DNA from: Chenopodium formosanum
Lineage: Eukaryota > Streptophyta > Magnoliopsida > Caryophyllales > Amaranthaceae
DNA: 64,000 nt
Direction of reading: 5' to 3'
Assembly: GCA_024500155.1 (NCBI GenBank)
Contig: CM044866.1
Span: 36,199,501 to 36,263,500, forward strand
Part shown: positions 1 through 11,636 of the stretch, in pieces
Numbering within the stretch: position 1 is the first letter of the stretch
Layout: each line of letters opens with the position of its first letter
The notes under the pieces: generated by a model
What the model was told of the DNA's origin: nothing
Databases searched by the model: none
The model's input: only the letters and a program-made list of their open reading frames with translations
Program-made: the position numbers and the translations under genes

Positions 1-994
1 ATTTCATATTGTACTCCTTAGGTACCTCATATATATGATTGTTTTTCATTACATAATTGTAAGGATTATTATTAATTCTAAATTTAGTTGTTGATCACTT
101 TGTTTAACTAATGCAAGGTATACTTTGGCACTTGAAACTTGGAATTTGAAGACAATTTCAAGGCATGTTCTTGTCTATACCTTATAGTGAACTAGTTTTT
201 TTTAGGCGTGAAGTAGACAAATTATGTACAAATTTAGATGATTGTTTGATTGAATGACTTTTAAGTAATTTAATATTTTTCGATGTACCTTACTGCATGA
301 CATTTTGTGATAATAATTCATTTTTGATAAAATTTATAGTATATGCAATTTTATTATGAAAAAACATGTTAACAACACTAAATGCTTGTAATGTTAAAAA
401 GAGTGCCTTATAAGTTGTAGAAAAATGCTCTTATGACGCTAATAGGTGCCATTATAGGGCATAAAGAAGTGCATTATACTAACAATGCAGGCGCTTAAAA
501 GTGCCGCCATAGGTATAGAAAAGTGCACTTCGAACTAGTAAGTAGCGACGCTTATAAGTGCCTCTATAAGTTACTCAAAAGCGCGTCAAGCTTGCAGTGC
601 TTTTTTGGATACTATACAGACGCTTGTAAACTGTGTCGCAATAGAGTCTTGCGGCATCTACTTAAGCGACACTTTTGCTAGCGTTGGTATAGGTGTAGCA
701 ACGCTTTTTTGTGCCGCGAGAGCCCTTTTTATAGCGTCGCAATAACCCTTTTCTATACTACTAATTGTATACCATGTCACAAATTATGTTAACAATATAT
801 TTTTTAGGCTATAATTGTCAATATTTTTTGAGGAAAGATATGTGAAATCCCTTTACCTTAATTATAATATATAATTACTACATAAAAATATGGAATATAC
901 AAAAAAAAAAAAATTAATTATTTTTGTAAGAGATTTTTTTTCCTTAATTATTAGATTAATTTTTATAAAAGGAAAAAAAAGACAAACCAGTAGC

Positions 995-1006
995 TGACAC
1001 GTGTCA
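995..1006. promoter_or_regulatory. G-box palindrome
   Basis: TGACACGTGTCA is a perfect 12-bp palindrome around CACGTG, the core bound by plant bZIP and bHLH factors. It lies about 1.3 kb upstream of the B3 start codon and about 400 bp upstream of the inferred 5'-UTR exon. Function is inferred from the motif only. Confidence 0.3.
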
Positions 1007-1170
1007 TTGCTGGTGTGTCTTTTAGTATATTGTTATTGATTCTATTTTGCCAAAACAAGGTAATAGAAGATAAAAAAATTATTCTATACACGTAATATAT
1101 TTTATTAAAAATAAATTATTAAAATAAAAACCACATGTCCTAATTAACATAAACATATATAGGATGAAAC

Positions 1171-1270
1171 AAAATCAATTCACCCTATCCACCCATTAAA
1201 TCACATGCAAAGGGAGGATCAAAAGCAATTCCCCCTATCCACCCATTTATACAACGTGTAAAGGGAGGAT
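1171..1270. repeat. Tandem duplication, about 50 bp x 2
   Basis: Two adjacent diverged copies (1171-1220 and 1221-1270) sharing CTATCCACCCA and AAAGGGAGGAT. They lie in the presumed promoter of the B3 gene. Confidence 0.7.
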
Positions 1271-2301
1271 TGAAAATGAAATTTGATTTTGTATTTTTAT
1301 TTTTTAATTTACTCACTTCCCTTTAAACCAAAACTCTACCTTCCTTCACCCCAGATTTGAAAAATCACTATTTTACTTCCCCTTTGTCGGCCGAGCACAG
1401 ATCCGGGTAACATCATCTCCGATCAGGTATGTATGACCTCCATTACGTTCCTCATCTATAAATGTAGTTCCAAGACTGTATTATTCTTGTATTTAAAAAC
1501 TTAATTGTGTTGAATTTTGATAATCAATTTGTTTTTTATGTTAATTGATATCGAGGGTAGCTTTCGTGGTTTATAATGCTTCCTACATTAGTTGCACCTT
1601 GTTCTTCAATTATGAGTGTCAATTGCTTGTCGAATTCTTCAAATTTAGTGCACTAATCTCTTGTTTGATGTGCCTGCTTTATTTGAAGATTGCTAGTTAT
1701 TGTTAATGGAAAATTGGGGGTTAAGAAGGGATAGTTTACCTGAAAATTAAGAAAAGATAAATCAAAAGGATAAATCATAACCCTCTGTTTTTAAAGGGTT
1801 TATGGCGATTTGGTATGTTTCTCTTATTCTTTTATTGGTTTAAATACATGAATAAAAAAGGATAAATTGTTTTATATGTACGATAGTTATCTGTTAATTT
1901 GGGATCATTAGCCTACAATAAAATATCGAATTACTGTGTTGGCTTGCTCAATTAGAATTTTGTTGGCTTGCTATCTTGAAACTTGCAATATATATTTCTT
2001 AATATGGCAAATAAATGGCTTTATTCATCATATGTCAGTAAACTATTAATTAAGTCTTGCTACTGTTGACAAAAATAGCAACAAGATGTGCTTATTGGGG
2101 GTGAATGTTGTCCTATATTTGGATTCATTTGGGAAATTGTGCTTCATAGTACCTGTAACATTCGTATTCCTTAGTCCTACCATTTTGAGCTATTAGTAAA
2201 TCATTATCAATTACCATATTATTATAATAAACTTATTACTTGTTTTTATGTATTGTTAATATTTTGTACATTCACAATGGTGCAAGTGCTATAGGAAAAC
2301 A

Positions 2302-3231
2302 ATGTCAGCTTGGCGATTTGAATTCACACTCGATACTCATCGAATGTTTACAAATGTGGTGAGTTTTACAAGTGTATTTTTGGATTTGAACATTGGAGAT
2401 TTATTTTAAGCCTTGCACATTGCTAATACTGAACGGGGCTAATATTAATTGTTACCAGCGTATTCCAAATCGTATGAATAAGGAGGTGCAAGAAATATGG
2501 ACTAAGAAGGATGTTGTAGATGGTGTGTTATGCCTTCACCACGGTACTGAGACCAAAGTGTACCTCGTGCGGTTTAGACATGTTTTTACGGGTCTAGGGA
2601 AGTTCGAAACTTTTTTAAGTGAAGGATGGAGGGAGTTTGTCACCTCAAAAAATTTACGCATGGAAGACCGCATTCAGTTCCTGTTAAAGGACAAGGATGA
2701 AATGCAGTATCGGGTTAGGATTTGGCGTGACGAGAAAGAAATTACAGTAGTTGACCCTTGTGTAATCATAGAGAATGATGGTTCAATAACTGACGTCGAC
2801 TCAACGAAGTATGTGCCCATGGAGGTTTTTTATGAACCACCATTTTTCAAATTCACATTCACCAAATGTTACATGCACAAACCTGGAATCGTAAGTTAAT
2901 TGATATTATTCTTCTTGGTTGCTTTTATTTGTTAGTGTTTATCTTATCGTATCTAAATTTAATGTTTAATGTGATTCAGAACATTCCGTTAACCTTTTCC
3001 CGTGCACATTTCCAAGGTCTTAAAGACCCAATTGCAGTATAACTGTATGTCAGTCGGAGGTGGCGAGCAACAATGCGCATTAAGTTTGACATAAACAATA
3101 AGATTGTAACTTGCACCGTCAAGAAAGGAGTTTCGGAAATGATTGCGGGTGAAGGGGTTGAACTCGGTGAAAAGGCTCTAGTTGAGTTAGAAGGTATGGA
3201 ACCCCCAGTATTAAGCATTACATTCACTTGA
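2302..3231 (+). pseudogene. B3-domain (REM-like) protein, with in-frame stop in exon 3
   Basis: Plant-specific DNA-binding protein of the B3 superfamily, REM-like, expected in the nucleus. I infer three coding exons: 2302-2358, 2459-2890 and 2980-3231. Both introns begin GTGAGT or GTAAGT, end CAG and lie in phase 0, so the frame runs through. The first B3 domain spans about residues 5-110, with a typical GWREFV..NLR.ED core near its end; the second begins at EPPFFKF and ends near residue 245. Codon 184 (3040-3042) is TAA, in the middle of the second domain; the frame then continues intact for 62 codons to TGA at 3229-3231. A C-to-T change in CAA would explain it. If real, the product is 183 aa with a broken second domain. 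A 5'-UTR exon probably ends at 1426 (CAG, then GTATGT). Family call is firm, exact subfamily is not. Confidence 0.7.
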
Positions 3232-3981
3232 TCCTTCTAAGTTAACAAGATGGTGTGTTTGTGTAATTCGGCTATTACTCGTCTCAATGGATCATGGGCT
3301 TTTGTTTGTGCATATTAAGACATAATCGATTGTTGCAATTGTTATTATTATTAATCTCTAACTTAATGTAAAGAATTCTACTGCTGGTTGGAGGCTCTTG
3401 TTTGTGAATTTTAAGACATGATCCTTCCAATTTGTGTTTGACTTATTTATGGTCTTTCATGCTACTAAATTTGTGTTTGACAACAAATATATGATACTAT
3501 AGTATATAAGTCCAATAAAACAAACATTTCACAAACCTTATCAAACATCTATATGATAAATTAAGTACAACCTTAATCAATTACATCTTTAACGACATAG
3601 CTAATGACAAAAAAATAGAATTCACATGGAAATAAGGATTTCACATGACAACAAACTCTAGAAGGCAATATAACACGTCACAAAAATAAGAACGTACTTG
3701 TTAAGTATTTGCCTGAATATCCACCTTGGCTAGTGGACAAAATATTTGGCAACTAAAAAGTTCTTCACATGTGTATTAGAACAAGGACATAAGGTTCAAT
3801 ATTGGTGCATGACCTCGCCCAAAATATCAAAAATTTCCCCCAAAAAATTGTTTCATTTCCCCCTAAAATTTAGTGTTTTCCCGCCAACTGGTAGTATGTT
3901 TCTTGAATATGTATAAATCATCAACCACATCACAACCTATGACCCTTTCACTCAAACATTGTTACTGCATCACTGAAAAAA
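3232..3981. other. Intergenic, nothing recognised
   Basis: AT-rich sequence, probably holding the 3' UTR of the B3 gene at its start. No open frame, RNA gene or repeat boundary could be supported. Confidence 0.5.
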
Positions 3982-4992
3982 ATGGGTAAGAAAAAAATAG
4001 CACTCCATGTTAGTATAATTAAACCATTCAACCCTAAATCCTCTACACAAGAGTTGTTACTCCGGCCATGTTCACAAATTGTTAAAACAAAGGGGTTGAA
4101 AATGGTACGAGCTTGTACTCCCATATCTTCCATTCAATCAAGGAAACAAAAGGGTGTCCTTGGGGTTATTGACTCCCCGGTGGTTTCAGGGGATGGAAAG
4201 GTCACAATAACTTTCCTTGAAGTTGCATCAGTGGCACAAATTATCGCAGGAAATAGGAAGCTGAAGGGGGACCTTTTAGTCATCACTTCTGACAATAAGG
4301 TAAGGCCTATACACTTGTCGGACTTATCTGATATGGCTTTGCTACCAATATGGGTTAAGCAATTTGTAAGATGGGTGATCTCTACCCACAGTGGTAAGGA
4401 AGGATGTGATTCTGAACATGACATACCGAAATCAGTGATGAGCATGGTAGATCCTCCTTCGGATATACCGGCTGTTGTTGAATGTTGTAATTTGTCATAT
4501 GGTGATCATCACTTAAGCATCCCAAGTTATAGGAATGATGTTAAAATTTTTACTATTCCATTTCCTATGTTTGTGTCTCAAATTTCTATGGAGTGTAAAA
4601 CATACTCCTCAAACTTACTAGATGGAAGAGATGTGGAGGTCAGTATCCAAGTGCTTGCAAATGAAGATTTAGGGTTTTGGAATGGAATTGGCGAAAAAGG
4701 CATATGTTGCCTAGTTTGGAATTGCCGTCATTTGGGAAGGGAAACATTTCTACGATTAATGAGGTCTACATTAGAAATGCATATGCCTCATTTGATAATT
4801 TTAACTGAAACTCGAGTTTCTATTCATATGGCACGGCTTATTTGTGGGTATTTGAAACCGTTCGTTGTGTATGGAATATCACAAACTAACACCGTAGGCG
4901 GTATTGCCATGCTCACCTTCTCCAAGCATATGAAGATGAAGTTGATTAGTTCTTTTGCTAATTATTATTGTTGGGGTTTAGATGTCCAGTAG
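3982..4992 (+). CDS. LINE-derived ORF with truncated endonuclease
   Basis: An uninterrupted 336-aa frame. Residues about 1-240 are not recognised. Residues about 244-336 resemble the start of the endonuclease/exonuclease/phosphatase domain of plant LINE ORF2 proteins: LVWNCRHLG (a metal-binding Asn in the family) and LIILTETR (a metal-binding Glu). The frame ends after roughly the first 95 residues of that domain, so the remaining catalytic residues and the whole reverse transcriptase are missing; it cannot be an active nuclease. No poly-A tail or target duplication was found. It may be a LINE fragment or a LINE-host chimeric gene. The long open frame is odd for a dead fragment and suggests it is either young or retained. 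Confidence 0.5.
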   Translation: MGKKKIALHVSIIKPFNPKSSTQELLLRPCSQIVKTKGLKMVRACTPISSIQSRKQKGVLGVIDSPVVSGDGKVTITFLEVASVAQIIAGNRKLKGDLLVITSDNKVRPIHLSDLSDMALLPIWVKQFVRWVISTHSGKEGCDSEHDIPKSVMSMVDPPSDIPAVVECCNLSYGDHHLSIPSYRNDVKIFTIPFPMFVSQISMECKTYSSNLLDGRDVEVSIQVLANEDLGFWNGIGEKGICCLVWNCRHLGRETFLRLMRSTLEMHMPHLIILTETRVSIHMARLICGYLKPFVVYGISQTNTVGGIAMLTFSKHMKMKLISSFANYYCWGLDVQ

Positions 4993-5879
4993 AGTGCTAT
5001 CAAATATGTCCTATATTTTATGGTTGTAAGCAAGGCTAGTAAATGAAAATGTTCTAGTTTCTAACTTTTGAATTATGTGGTGTAATTGTTTGTAATGGAA
5101 CTTTAATTGTACTATGCGTTTTTTCATCACGAGTATCTTATGGAGTATCTTATGTTTGCCCTTATTTTTTGGCAATTATAACTTATATTTTCATACAAAA
5201 ATCATCAAAAAATTATTATTACAATGATTAAAATTTTACAAATAAAAATTTCATACCGAAAACTATGACTTGTGATTTAAAATATTTCACCACATAATTT
5301 GAAGCTCTTTCATGATCTTTCATGATATTGAAATATTAATTTAACTTGTAATCTAGGAGATGAGTAATTGATTATCCTTCACTGTTACAATATTAATGTG
5401 AAAATTAAATTGGGTATGGGGTACACACGTATTTGGCGGCCCATATAAATAAACAACCGATTATTACACCCAAATGTATAACCAAACATCCAATAGTTTA
5501 ATGGCCCAGAAATAAGTTTTTTTTTTCCGACCCAATAGAATGATGCTTTTAAATCAATACATCTCACCCATTTAGATTTGAATCGTATATCTCTATATAA
5601 GGTCCAGTTTTTCGTCCTTCTAATAGGCCCAATACATTAGACTCATTTCCAATATCCAAATACATATGAAAATTATTTGGGCTAATAAAGCCCATTTATA
5701 TTTGAGTCTTTTAAACAGCCTATTATTCACATCTCACATAAAATGACAAGTTACAGTTAGCCCAACTCACAACAAACTGATGAATGGCCTAGAAAACTAT
5801 TTGCATCATGTATTCAAGTCTATGCTGCACTTCACATCTTTACTTATGATGACATTGCTGTTGATATCAGTGTAGGATG
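4993..5879. other. Intergenic, nothing recognised
   Basis: AT-rich DNA between the LINE-like ORF and the decayed transposon gene. Short open frames here have no recognisable content. Confidence 0.5.
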
Positions 5880-7807
5880 ATACGCCATTGTGGATAGCAG
5901 ATTCAAGTTCCAACCTGGATATATAAGGGTCAGTAACCTTAGTAAGCAAGTTGGGGATAAACAACAGTAACCAATTAGAACATTAGCAGCACATTTCTAA
6001 GTTAAAATAACTTTTGCTTGTGTTATACCTCTTACGCTTACATTTGGGGATCTGTTTTCGTGCACCCTTAATCCTATAACAAACACTACCACTGCCCAAT
6101 CTCTCAACCTGTCAGAAAAATTTGCAAAAGTCAAAATTAAATGTACTCGATATTAGTAGCAAATTTTAATTTAAGTATAAAGATTTTATCAATCACCACC
6201 TTGGATGTGCCTCAGGCCCATTAGTATCCCTTGCCTCCGTAGGATGCATTTCACCGTATGTCACATCAAGAATCTAATAAGCAAACCAAAGACTAATAAG
6301 CAACCTCACAATTAATAGACCTAACACTTTTGACATATTTATCCAAAAACAATTTATAGTATCTTACCCCGAGCTGTCCAAAGTCACCACCATTTGGAAG
6401 AAGATCTTCTCTAATAGCCATACGTATCTCTTCCATGTTCCAAACCTCCATCCTGGGGAAGTAGCCCCAATGGACCGGATGTCTATTTAGTTGATCTAAA
6501 TACATAACTTGTGCATAACCATAATGCTATAATCAATGCGCTGGGTATAATAAAATAACTTTATGGAAATGTTGTACAAGATAGACTAACCAATCACATA
6601 CCACAATAAAGATGAGGCAACCAGCGCATCCACTAGCCACGCCAGATGCGTAAAACCACCGTGCAAACATTGCTACACTTTCCATGAGCTTCTTTAACAC
6701 AAGGGAACACCAATCATATTCAGCAGCTCTTGAAGCACACGTTAAAGCGGGCACCAAATCTGCGGCCAACCTCGACGACTGATTAGGGCATATCAACATC
6801 TTAAGCGTTAACAACAAGAAAATTGTCTTGAACTCTTCCGCTTGATCTTCCTCCCATTTCCCCTCCAGCCTACCAATCAGGTCACTATTCAATGGATACC
6901 CTCATATATGTACTCCCGACCAGTTTTTATTGACTTATTATTCCAAGATTTACCATAAGTCTTCATAATCATTTTGACGTTTCGGACATATCATTATCCA
7001 ACGACTTGTATGTCGGGACAGGTAGACCCCCATTAGAAATACCTAACACCCAATGAACCTAGTTTTGAGACAGCTTATAAACTTTCCCATCTAGGCTTGT
7101 TAGAGTACAGTTAAAAGGATCAATTCAAGTCATCAACCAATACGCCAACTGTCTTGGAAGGTTCATATAACCACCAATTTTTAATAGCTCTGCAAACCCC
7201 ATTTCACCAACCCGTCGCCTATGTTGCTTATCAAACTTTTTGCATATTCTCCCAAAAGACTCTATCTGACAACTTGTATTTGTCGGCTAACCATCACCTT
7301 ACAGGAAATCAAATCAAACAAACTTATGGTTTTATGCAATTTCAACACATAATCAAACAAACTTCTATCCTATATCACATATAATCCACATCAACACATA
7401 CTAGAAACCAAATCACTTACCCTACTTTGCGCCTTTAAATGTTGCACCAACACTTCACCTTTCCTTTTCACCTCCCCACCAACACTTAAAGAGTCATCCT
7501 ACAATAAATTGCAACTTTGTTAGCGATTTACTTATTCTGACTAAATCTTTTTTTGAGAACAACATTTCTAAATACCTTGAATATCTTTGGATAAATCTTC
7601 TTCATGTGACCTGATATTCCATCCTGACAAAGGCAAATTTATTCTTGTTACTTGATTACACACATTCCCATAAACATTTGAATATAGTTGGATTTATAAA
7701 CAAATTAATTTGTTGTAGCATAATATGCATATAATGAGTTATACCTCAGAAAAATTTGCAGTTCTGCACCTTTTGCAGTTATGGTTTTTACTCTCCAATG
7801 AATCCAT
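5880..7807 (-). pseudogene. Decayed multi-exon transposon gene (DUF1985 / Ulp1-element type)
   Basis: Minus-strand exons can be chained: 7745-7807 (ATG at 7807, contains a C-x2-C pair), 7576-7623 (ends with a GHMKK-type motif), 7421-7498, then about 7310-6600, 6506-6360, and small pieces near 6260-6195 and 6107-6034. The first three have clean GT-AG borders and keep phase 0. The large exon reads VGEMGFAELLKIG, VHWVLGISNGGLPVP, TCASRAAEYDWC and GCAGCLIFIVV, the pattern of plant proteins with a DUF1985-type region that travel with Mutator-like or Ulp1-bearing transposons. At least four in-frame stops break the large exon. No Ulp1 protease core was seen, and the 3' end is uncertain. The family name comes from remembered patterns, so it is tentative; pseudogene status is direct from the stops. 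Confidence 0.55.
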
Positions 7808-8252
7808 TCTTTCTCCCAACCAAAAAATCCTAAAAATTCATATCCAAAATTACAACAAGGTTATTCTATTGATAATTCATATACCATGATCTAGTTCAAT
7901 CCCAAGTCCTGCCACACTCAAATTCATTTCAAGTCCAACAACATTACTGTGCCTTGACACAATTAACTACACTATCAACATAATATTTCACTCCCAATTG
8001 AAACAACACTTACTGCCCCATAATCATCCGTGGAATCCCTTTACACCAATTGAATTGATATCAATAAATTGCGCATTCTAAACTATGAATTGCACAAATT
8101 ACACACTAAGTACCAGAACAATTAACTAGCCCCTATGAATTCAATTAAAACCAGAATTCAAACACGATACAAACACAATTGAGGCAATATCAAATCAATT
8201 AAGCAATCATCATACAATTCAAACACGAGAATCAATAAATTGCGCAATCTAA

Positions 8253-8257
8253 ACTAT
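8253..8257. repeat. Target-site duplication (left), ACTAT
   Basis: Identical to 10135-10139 on the other side of the LTR; the 5-bp length is normal for LTR element insertion. Confidence 0.85.
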
Positions 8258-10134
8258 TGTAGGGAATATTTCAAGCATCCCACACTTGAGCCCCACTGTG
8301 ATCATACACTTAAGAATGGTGGTGTCCAAAGGGAAGGAAGCTAGAGTAAAAGAGTCGCCAACAAGTTTTAGGAACTTGTAAACCGTTCACATGGTGAAGG
8401 TTACACCCCTTCACAATCCATGAGATCACTAACTCCATAGCGGTCTGGAACCATAACTGGATATTCGGGGATGAAGGTACAAATCCAACCTAAAAGAGAT
8501 TGAACTTGCCCAAAAAATAGGCCTCTACTTTATTCTTCTCATATTCATGTGCGCTTTCTGACTAACATACATCAATATATTAATCCTAAACCTGTTTAGT
8601 CCATGTTGGTTGAATATTAATGCACAACAAAACTATTATTGGCGATCACTTGAATTATAATCATATTAGCCTAAACAAGATTATTAATTATCTTATTAAG
8701 CGTGATTACAAGTACAAATTCCCTTTAATTCCTGCAAGAAAGGGCGTGATCAAGCATTAACAATAATAATATCAAGCAACATAATAATAATAACAACAAA
8801 TCATCATAACAATCTCAATCTCATTAAAGCGTATTAGCAAGATCCTAAGCATGACACTAACAAGATTAATAACAAATCCTAGCATGTCACTATACAATAA
8901 AAATTAAAGCTTTAACCCTAACATGATACTAGCATGATAGAAGAAATAAGAAGCAACATAGAAACATACGTAATATTAGGAATCATAAAGACATCCTAAC
9001 ATGATATTAGAAATTAATATAATATAAGCATGCTTTCTAAAGGAATAATTAAGCAATTAAATTACTTACTCGATGCCTCGTATCTCTTTCTAATAACAAA
9101 ATACACGCGTTAGTAACTTCAAGGAAAATATCAAATCAAACAATTAATTTAAATAATTGAAATAGGGATTTGGGACCAAACCCTCAGAAATTATCAACCT
9201 TTCACATCTAGGGCGAAGGCAACTTCGAACTTGGCTAGGTGTGTATAGAACTTGTGAATGTGGAATTTTGTAAAAGGGAAAGGTTTAGAAAGAGGGAGAA
9301 GAATAAGCTGCTATTGCTTGAGAAAATTAAGGATGATTATTGATGATTGTCCATGATTAAAAACGGGGAAATACGACCCTATTTATAAACAAAATAGTCC
9401 GGAAAAAATAGAAAAGAATCAGAATTTGAATCGAAATAAAACTGGCTCCTGTCGCCAGCGACAGGATCCAGCGCGAAATGACAAGCATCATGCATGGCGA
9501 CAGGCTCTGTCGTCTGGCGACAGACTTGTCGTTTGGCGCTAATTAAAAGATAAAATGCGCTTTTGTACGGAATCCTTTTCTTAATATAATTAAGCAATTA
9601 AACTCCATGTTTATCAGTTTAAATCAGATTTTATCATAATAAAACACTTGTATTATTTCAAATCAAATTCATTATTTTTCTAAAAGATATATATCAATCC
9701 TAACTCTATTAGAACTCAAAATAACGTTCTAGACTATTTTAGAAAATTAGAATCAATCCTAATAACTTTAGGAATAATAATTAATGGACCCTCCACTAGA
9801 TCATTGGGCCATAAAACCATTTCAGACCTAATTTAGTATTTTGGCCATAATTTCCTCATTATTTATCAGAATTGGGCTTATAATATATCATTTGAAAGCT
9901 CTTTGTGAGCTCGACCCAACTACACTACTATTGGACCCTTGTTATGGACTAAGCTAAATTGGACTAGTTATTTTCATAAAATAGAGTAGATTTTCGAAAA
10001 CAGAAAGAAAGATTTTTATTAAAACGACCGCACCACAAGACTTTTCACACTTTCACCTCATTCGATAATCAAATGACGTGAAAGATATTCATCACTGGGT
10101 TTGGTTTTTGGGGAGACACATTTGGGTGTCTACA
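8258..10134 (-). mobile_element. Solo LTR, 1877 bp, gypsy-like
   Basis: Starts TGTAG and ends CTACA (TG...CA with a 5-bp inverted terminal match), flanked by the perfect duplication ACTAT. No second LTR, primer site or coding region is present, so this is a solo LTR left by recombination. Read on the minus strand it begins TGTAGACACCC, has a TATA box at about 9380-9390 and a GC-rich patch just upstream (9445-9540) with repeated TGGCGACAG and CTGTCG motifs. The leader side would run from about 9355 down to 8258. Lineage is uncertain; start motif and length suggest Ty3/gypsy. Confidence 0.8.
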
Positions 10135-10139
10135 ACTAT

Positions 10140-10602
10140 GAATTGCACAAATTAATTACCTAAGTACCAACAACAATTAAACCGCCAGTATGAATTTGAT
10201 TTAAACCATAATTCAAAAACGATAAAAACACCAATATCAATTCAATTGCACAATTCAAACACGATAAACAAAAAATTCCACATAGAAAAGAGGAAACACG
10301 GCGTAACACGGTGTTCCCGAGACATACCTTTCGAAACCCTACCTATACATTCCACAGTCGCGGCCAATTTAAATGCAATTATTTACCGGAATTGTAGTCG
10401 CCTCCATGTCGATGCCCCGCCACCACCTCCTCATCACTTTATCATCCGTGTACAACAATGTGTAAAGCCTAAGAAATTTCAGACAAATTCCTCAAACAGT
10501 TCCCCCAGTTGCAAAATCCTGCTCAAGCTTACTGAAGTAGGAAGGGGTGAGCAACGGGGTCATAATTTTCCAGAACGGGATGTCACATTTCGAATATGGC
10601 CG
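10140..10602. other. Intergenic, nothing firm
   Basis: Begins with the second half of the split tandem duplication. A 129-codon plus-strand frame at 10246-10635 has no recognisable content and is probably chance. Confidence 0.4.
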
Positions 10603-10834
10603 TTTAAATGGCTAAGACTAACGGCGTTAGTTTGAAGTTAAGAGCCATGTTTCATTTTGACGACTTTACCCTTACCCAACCTAGCGAAATAACGTGCATA
10701 CCCTCTTATAAATAGCCATTTAAATGGCTAAGACTAACGGCGTTAGTTTGAAGTTAAGAGTCATGTTTTATTTTGACGACTTTACCCTTACCCAACCTGG
10801 CAAAATGACGCGCATACCCTCTTATAAACACAGG
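10603..10834 (+). promoter_or_regulatory. Duplicated promoter segment (116 bp x 2) of ATP23
   Basis: Two tandem copies (10603-10718 and 10719-10834) agree apart from a handful of substitutions. Each begins TTTAAATGGCTAAGACTAAC and ends with a TATA box: TATAAATA at 10707-10714 and TATAAACA at 10823-10830. The 5'-UTR exon of the ATP23 gene follows, so both TATA boxes point at it. The downstream copy is the better placed for a start near 10857. The use of either box is inference. Confidence 0.65.
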
Positions 10835-11369
10835 TCGTTTATATGGCTTATGAACGAGTATTTTCTCCACTACAGAGTACAATTTTTGTAAATTAACAAC
10901 ACACATTGTGTTTTTCACCTTCTCGGCTCCTCCCGCCTCCCGGTTCTCTTTTCTCCATTGAAGCGACTACTCTGAATTTTCCGTTGGAAGCGAATTGTGA
11001 GCTTTCTCTCCTCCATTGAAGCTTAGGTAAGATGTTTTCTCTTAATCAATGAACATCAGTTTCACAATCTAGTATTATTCCTTAATTTAATTCAATCTAG
11101 GGTTCTTCTAAGGTGGATCGAATGTTGAACCATGTTTTAGTTACAAGTATAATTTAATCACTGCACAAAGAAGAATTAAATTTGATAATTGAGTCAAATT
11201 TGGTTGCTATGATGCTGCAAAACTCTTAAATGTTAAGACTGAATTATGAATTAGGAATTTTTCTCACTGCCTCTGCCAACATACCCTACTCCAGATTTTG
11301 TATAACTCCAGATTTTCACTTTATTATGCCAAAATTTAGGATTTGGGTTCAGTTACAATTGTCTTTGCT

Positions 11370-11636
11370 GAATTGGGTATTCCTCATACTTACTCTTTGA
11401 CCACTTTGTTTTCAGCATTTACTAAGTTGGGTCAGGTTAATTATGCCTGCCAACTGCTTGATGAAATGCCTCTGAGAAATGTTAAGCCTTAGAATGCTGT
11501 AATTATTTGTTTTTCTAAAATTGGGTATGATGATAATGCATTTGACTTGTTTATGAGAATGAATATGTTGGGTGTGAGCCATGACAATTATGCTTTTGCT
11601 TGCGTTCTTATTCCTCCTGCCCTGGCTCAGGGATAG
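11370..11636 (+). pseudogene. PPR protein fragment
   Basis: A plus-strand frame with pentatricopeptide-repeat character: LTTLFSAFTKLGQV, ACQLLDEMPLRNV and FDLFMRMNMLGV, the usual spacing of PLS-type plant PPR repeats that bind organelle RNA. One internal TAG replaces the usual Trp after RNV.. and the frame ends at TAG 11634-11636. Only about two repeats remain and there is no start. It lies inside the inferred 5'-UTR intron of ATP23 and on the same strand. Interpreted as a captured or duplicated dead fragment. Confidence 0.6.

Larger units (their letters stand above)
1..1330. other. AT-rich intergenic DNA upstream of the B3 gene
   Basis: No coding region seen. Bases 430-760 are denser in GC and carry many short repeats of GCGACGC, AGTGC and CTTATAAG type, resembling the subterminal zone of a plant CACTA transposon; no clear CACTA terminus was found, so this is only a suggestion. 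A 12-bp palindrome TGACACGTGTCA (995-1006) contains a G-box core. Bases 1171-1270 are two tandem copies of a unit of about 50 bp, each with CTATCCACCCA and AAAGGGAGGAT, just before the presumed 5' UTR of the B3 gene. Confidence 0.5.
8064..10250. repeat. Tandem duplication of about 170 bp split by an LTR
   Basis: The stretch from 8064 (TTGCGCATTCTAAACTATGA...) recurs from 8240, but the second copy is interrupted after AAACTAT by the solo LTR and resumes at 10135. Both copies continue with ATGAATTGCACAAATTA, CTAAGTACCA and CAATTAA. The duplication is therefore older than the LTR insertion. Confidence 0.7.

Noticed and set aside
430..760. Possible CACTA transposon end
   Set aside because: Subterminal-like repeats are present, but no CACTA-type terminus, 3-bp duplication or transposase could be shown.
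10246..10635. 129-codon plus frame as a gene
   Set aside because: No domain, ends inside the duplicated promoter repeat, and the start lies in the split tandem duplication.
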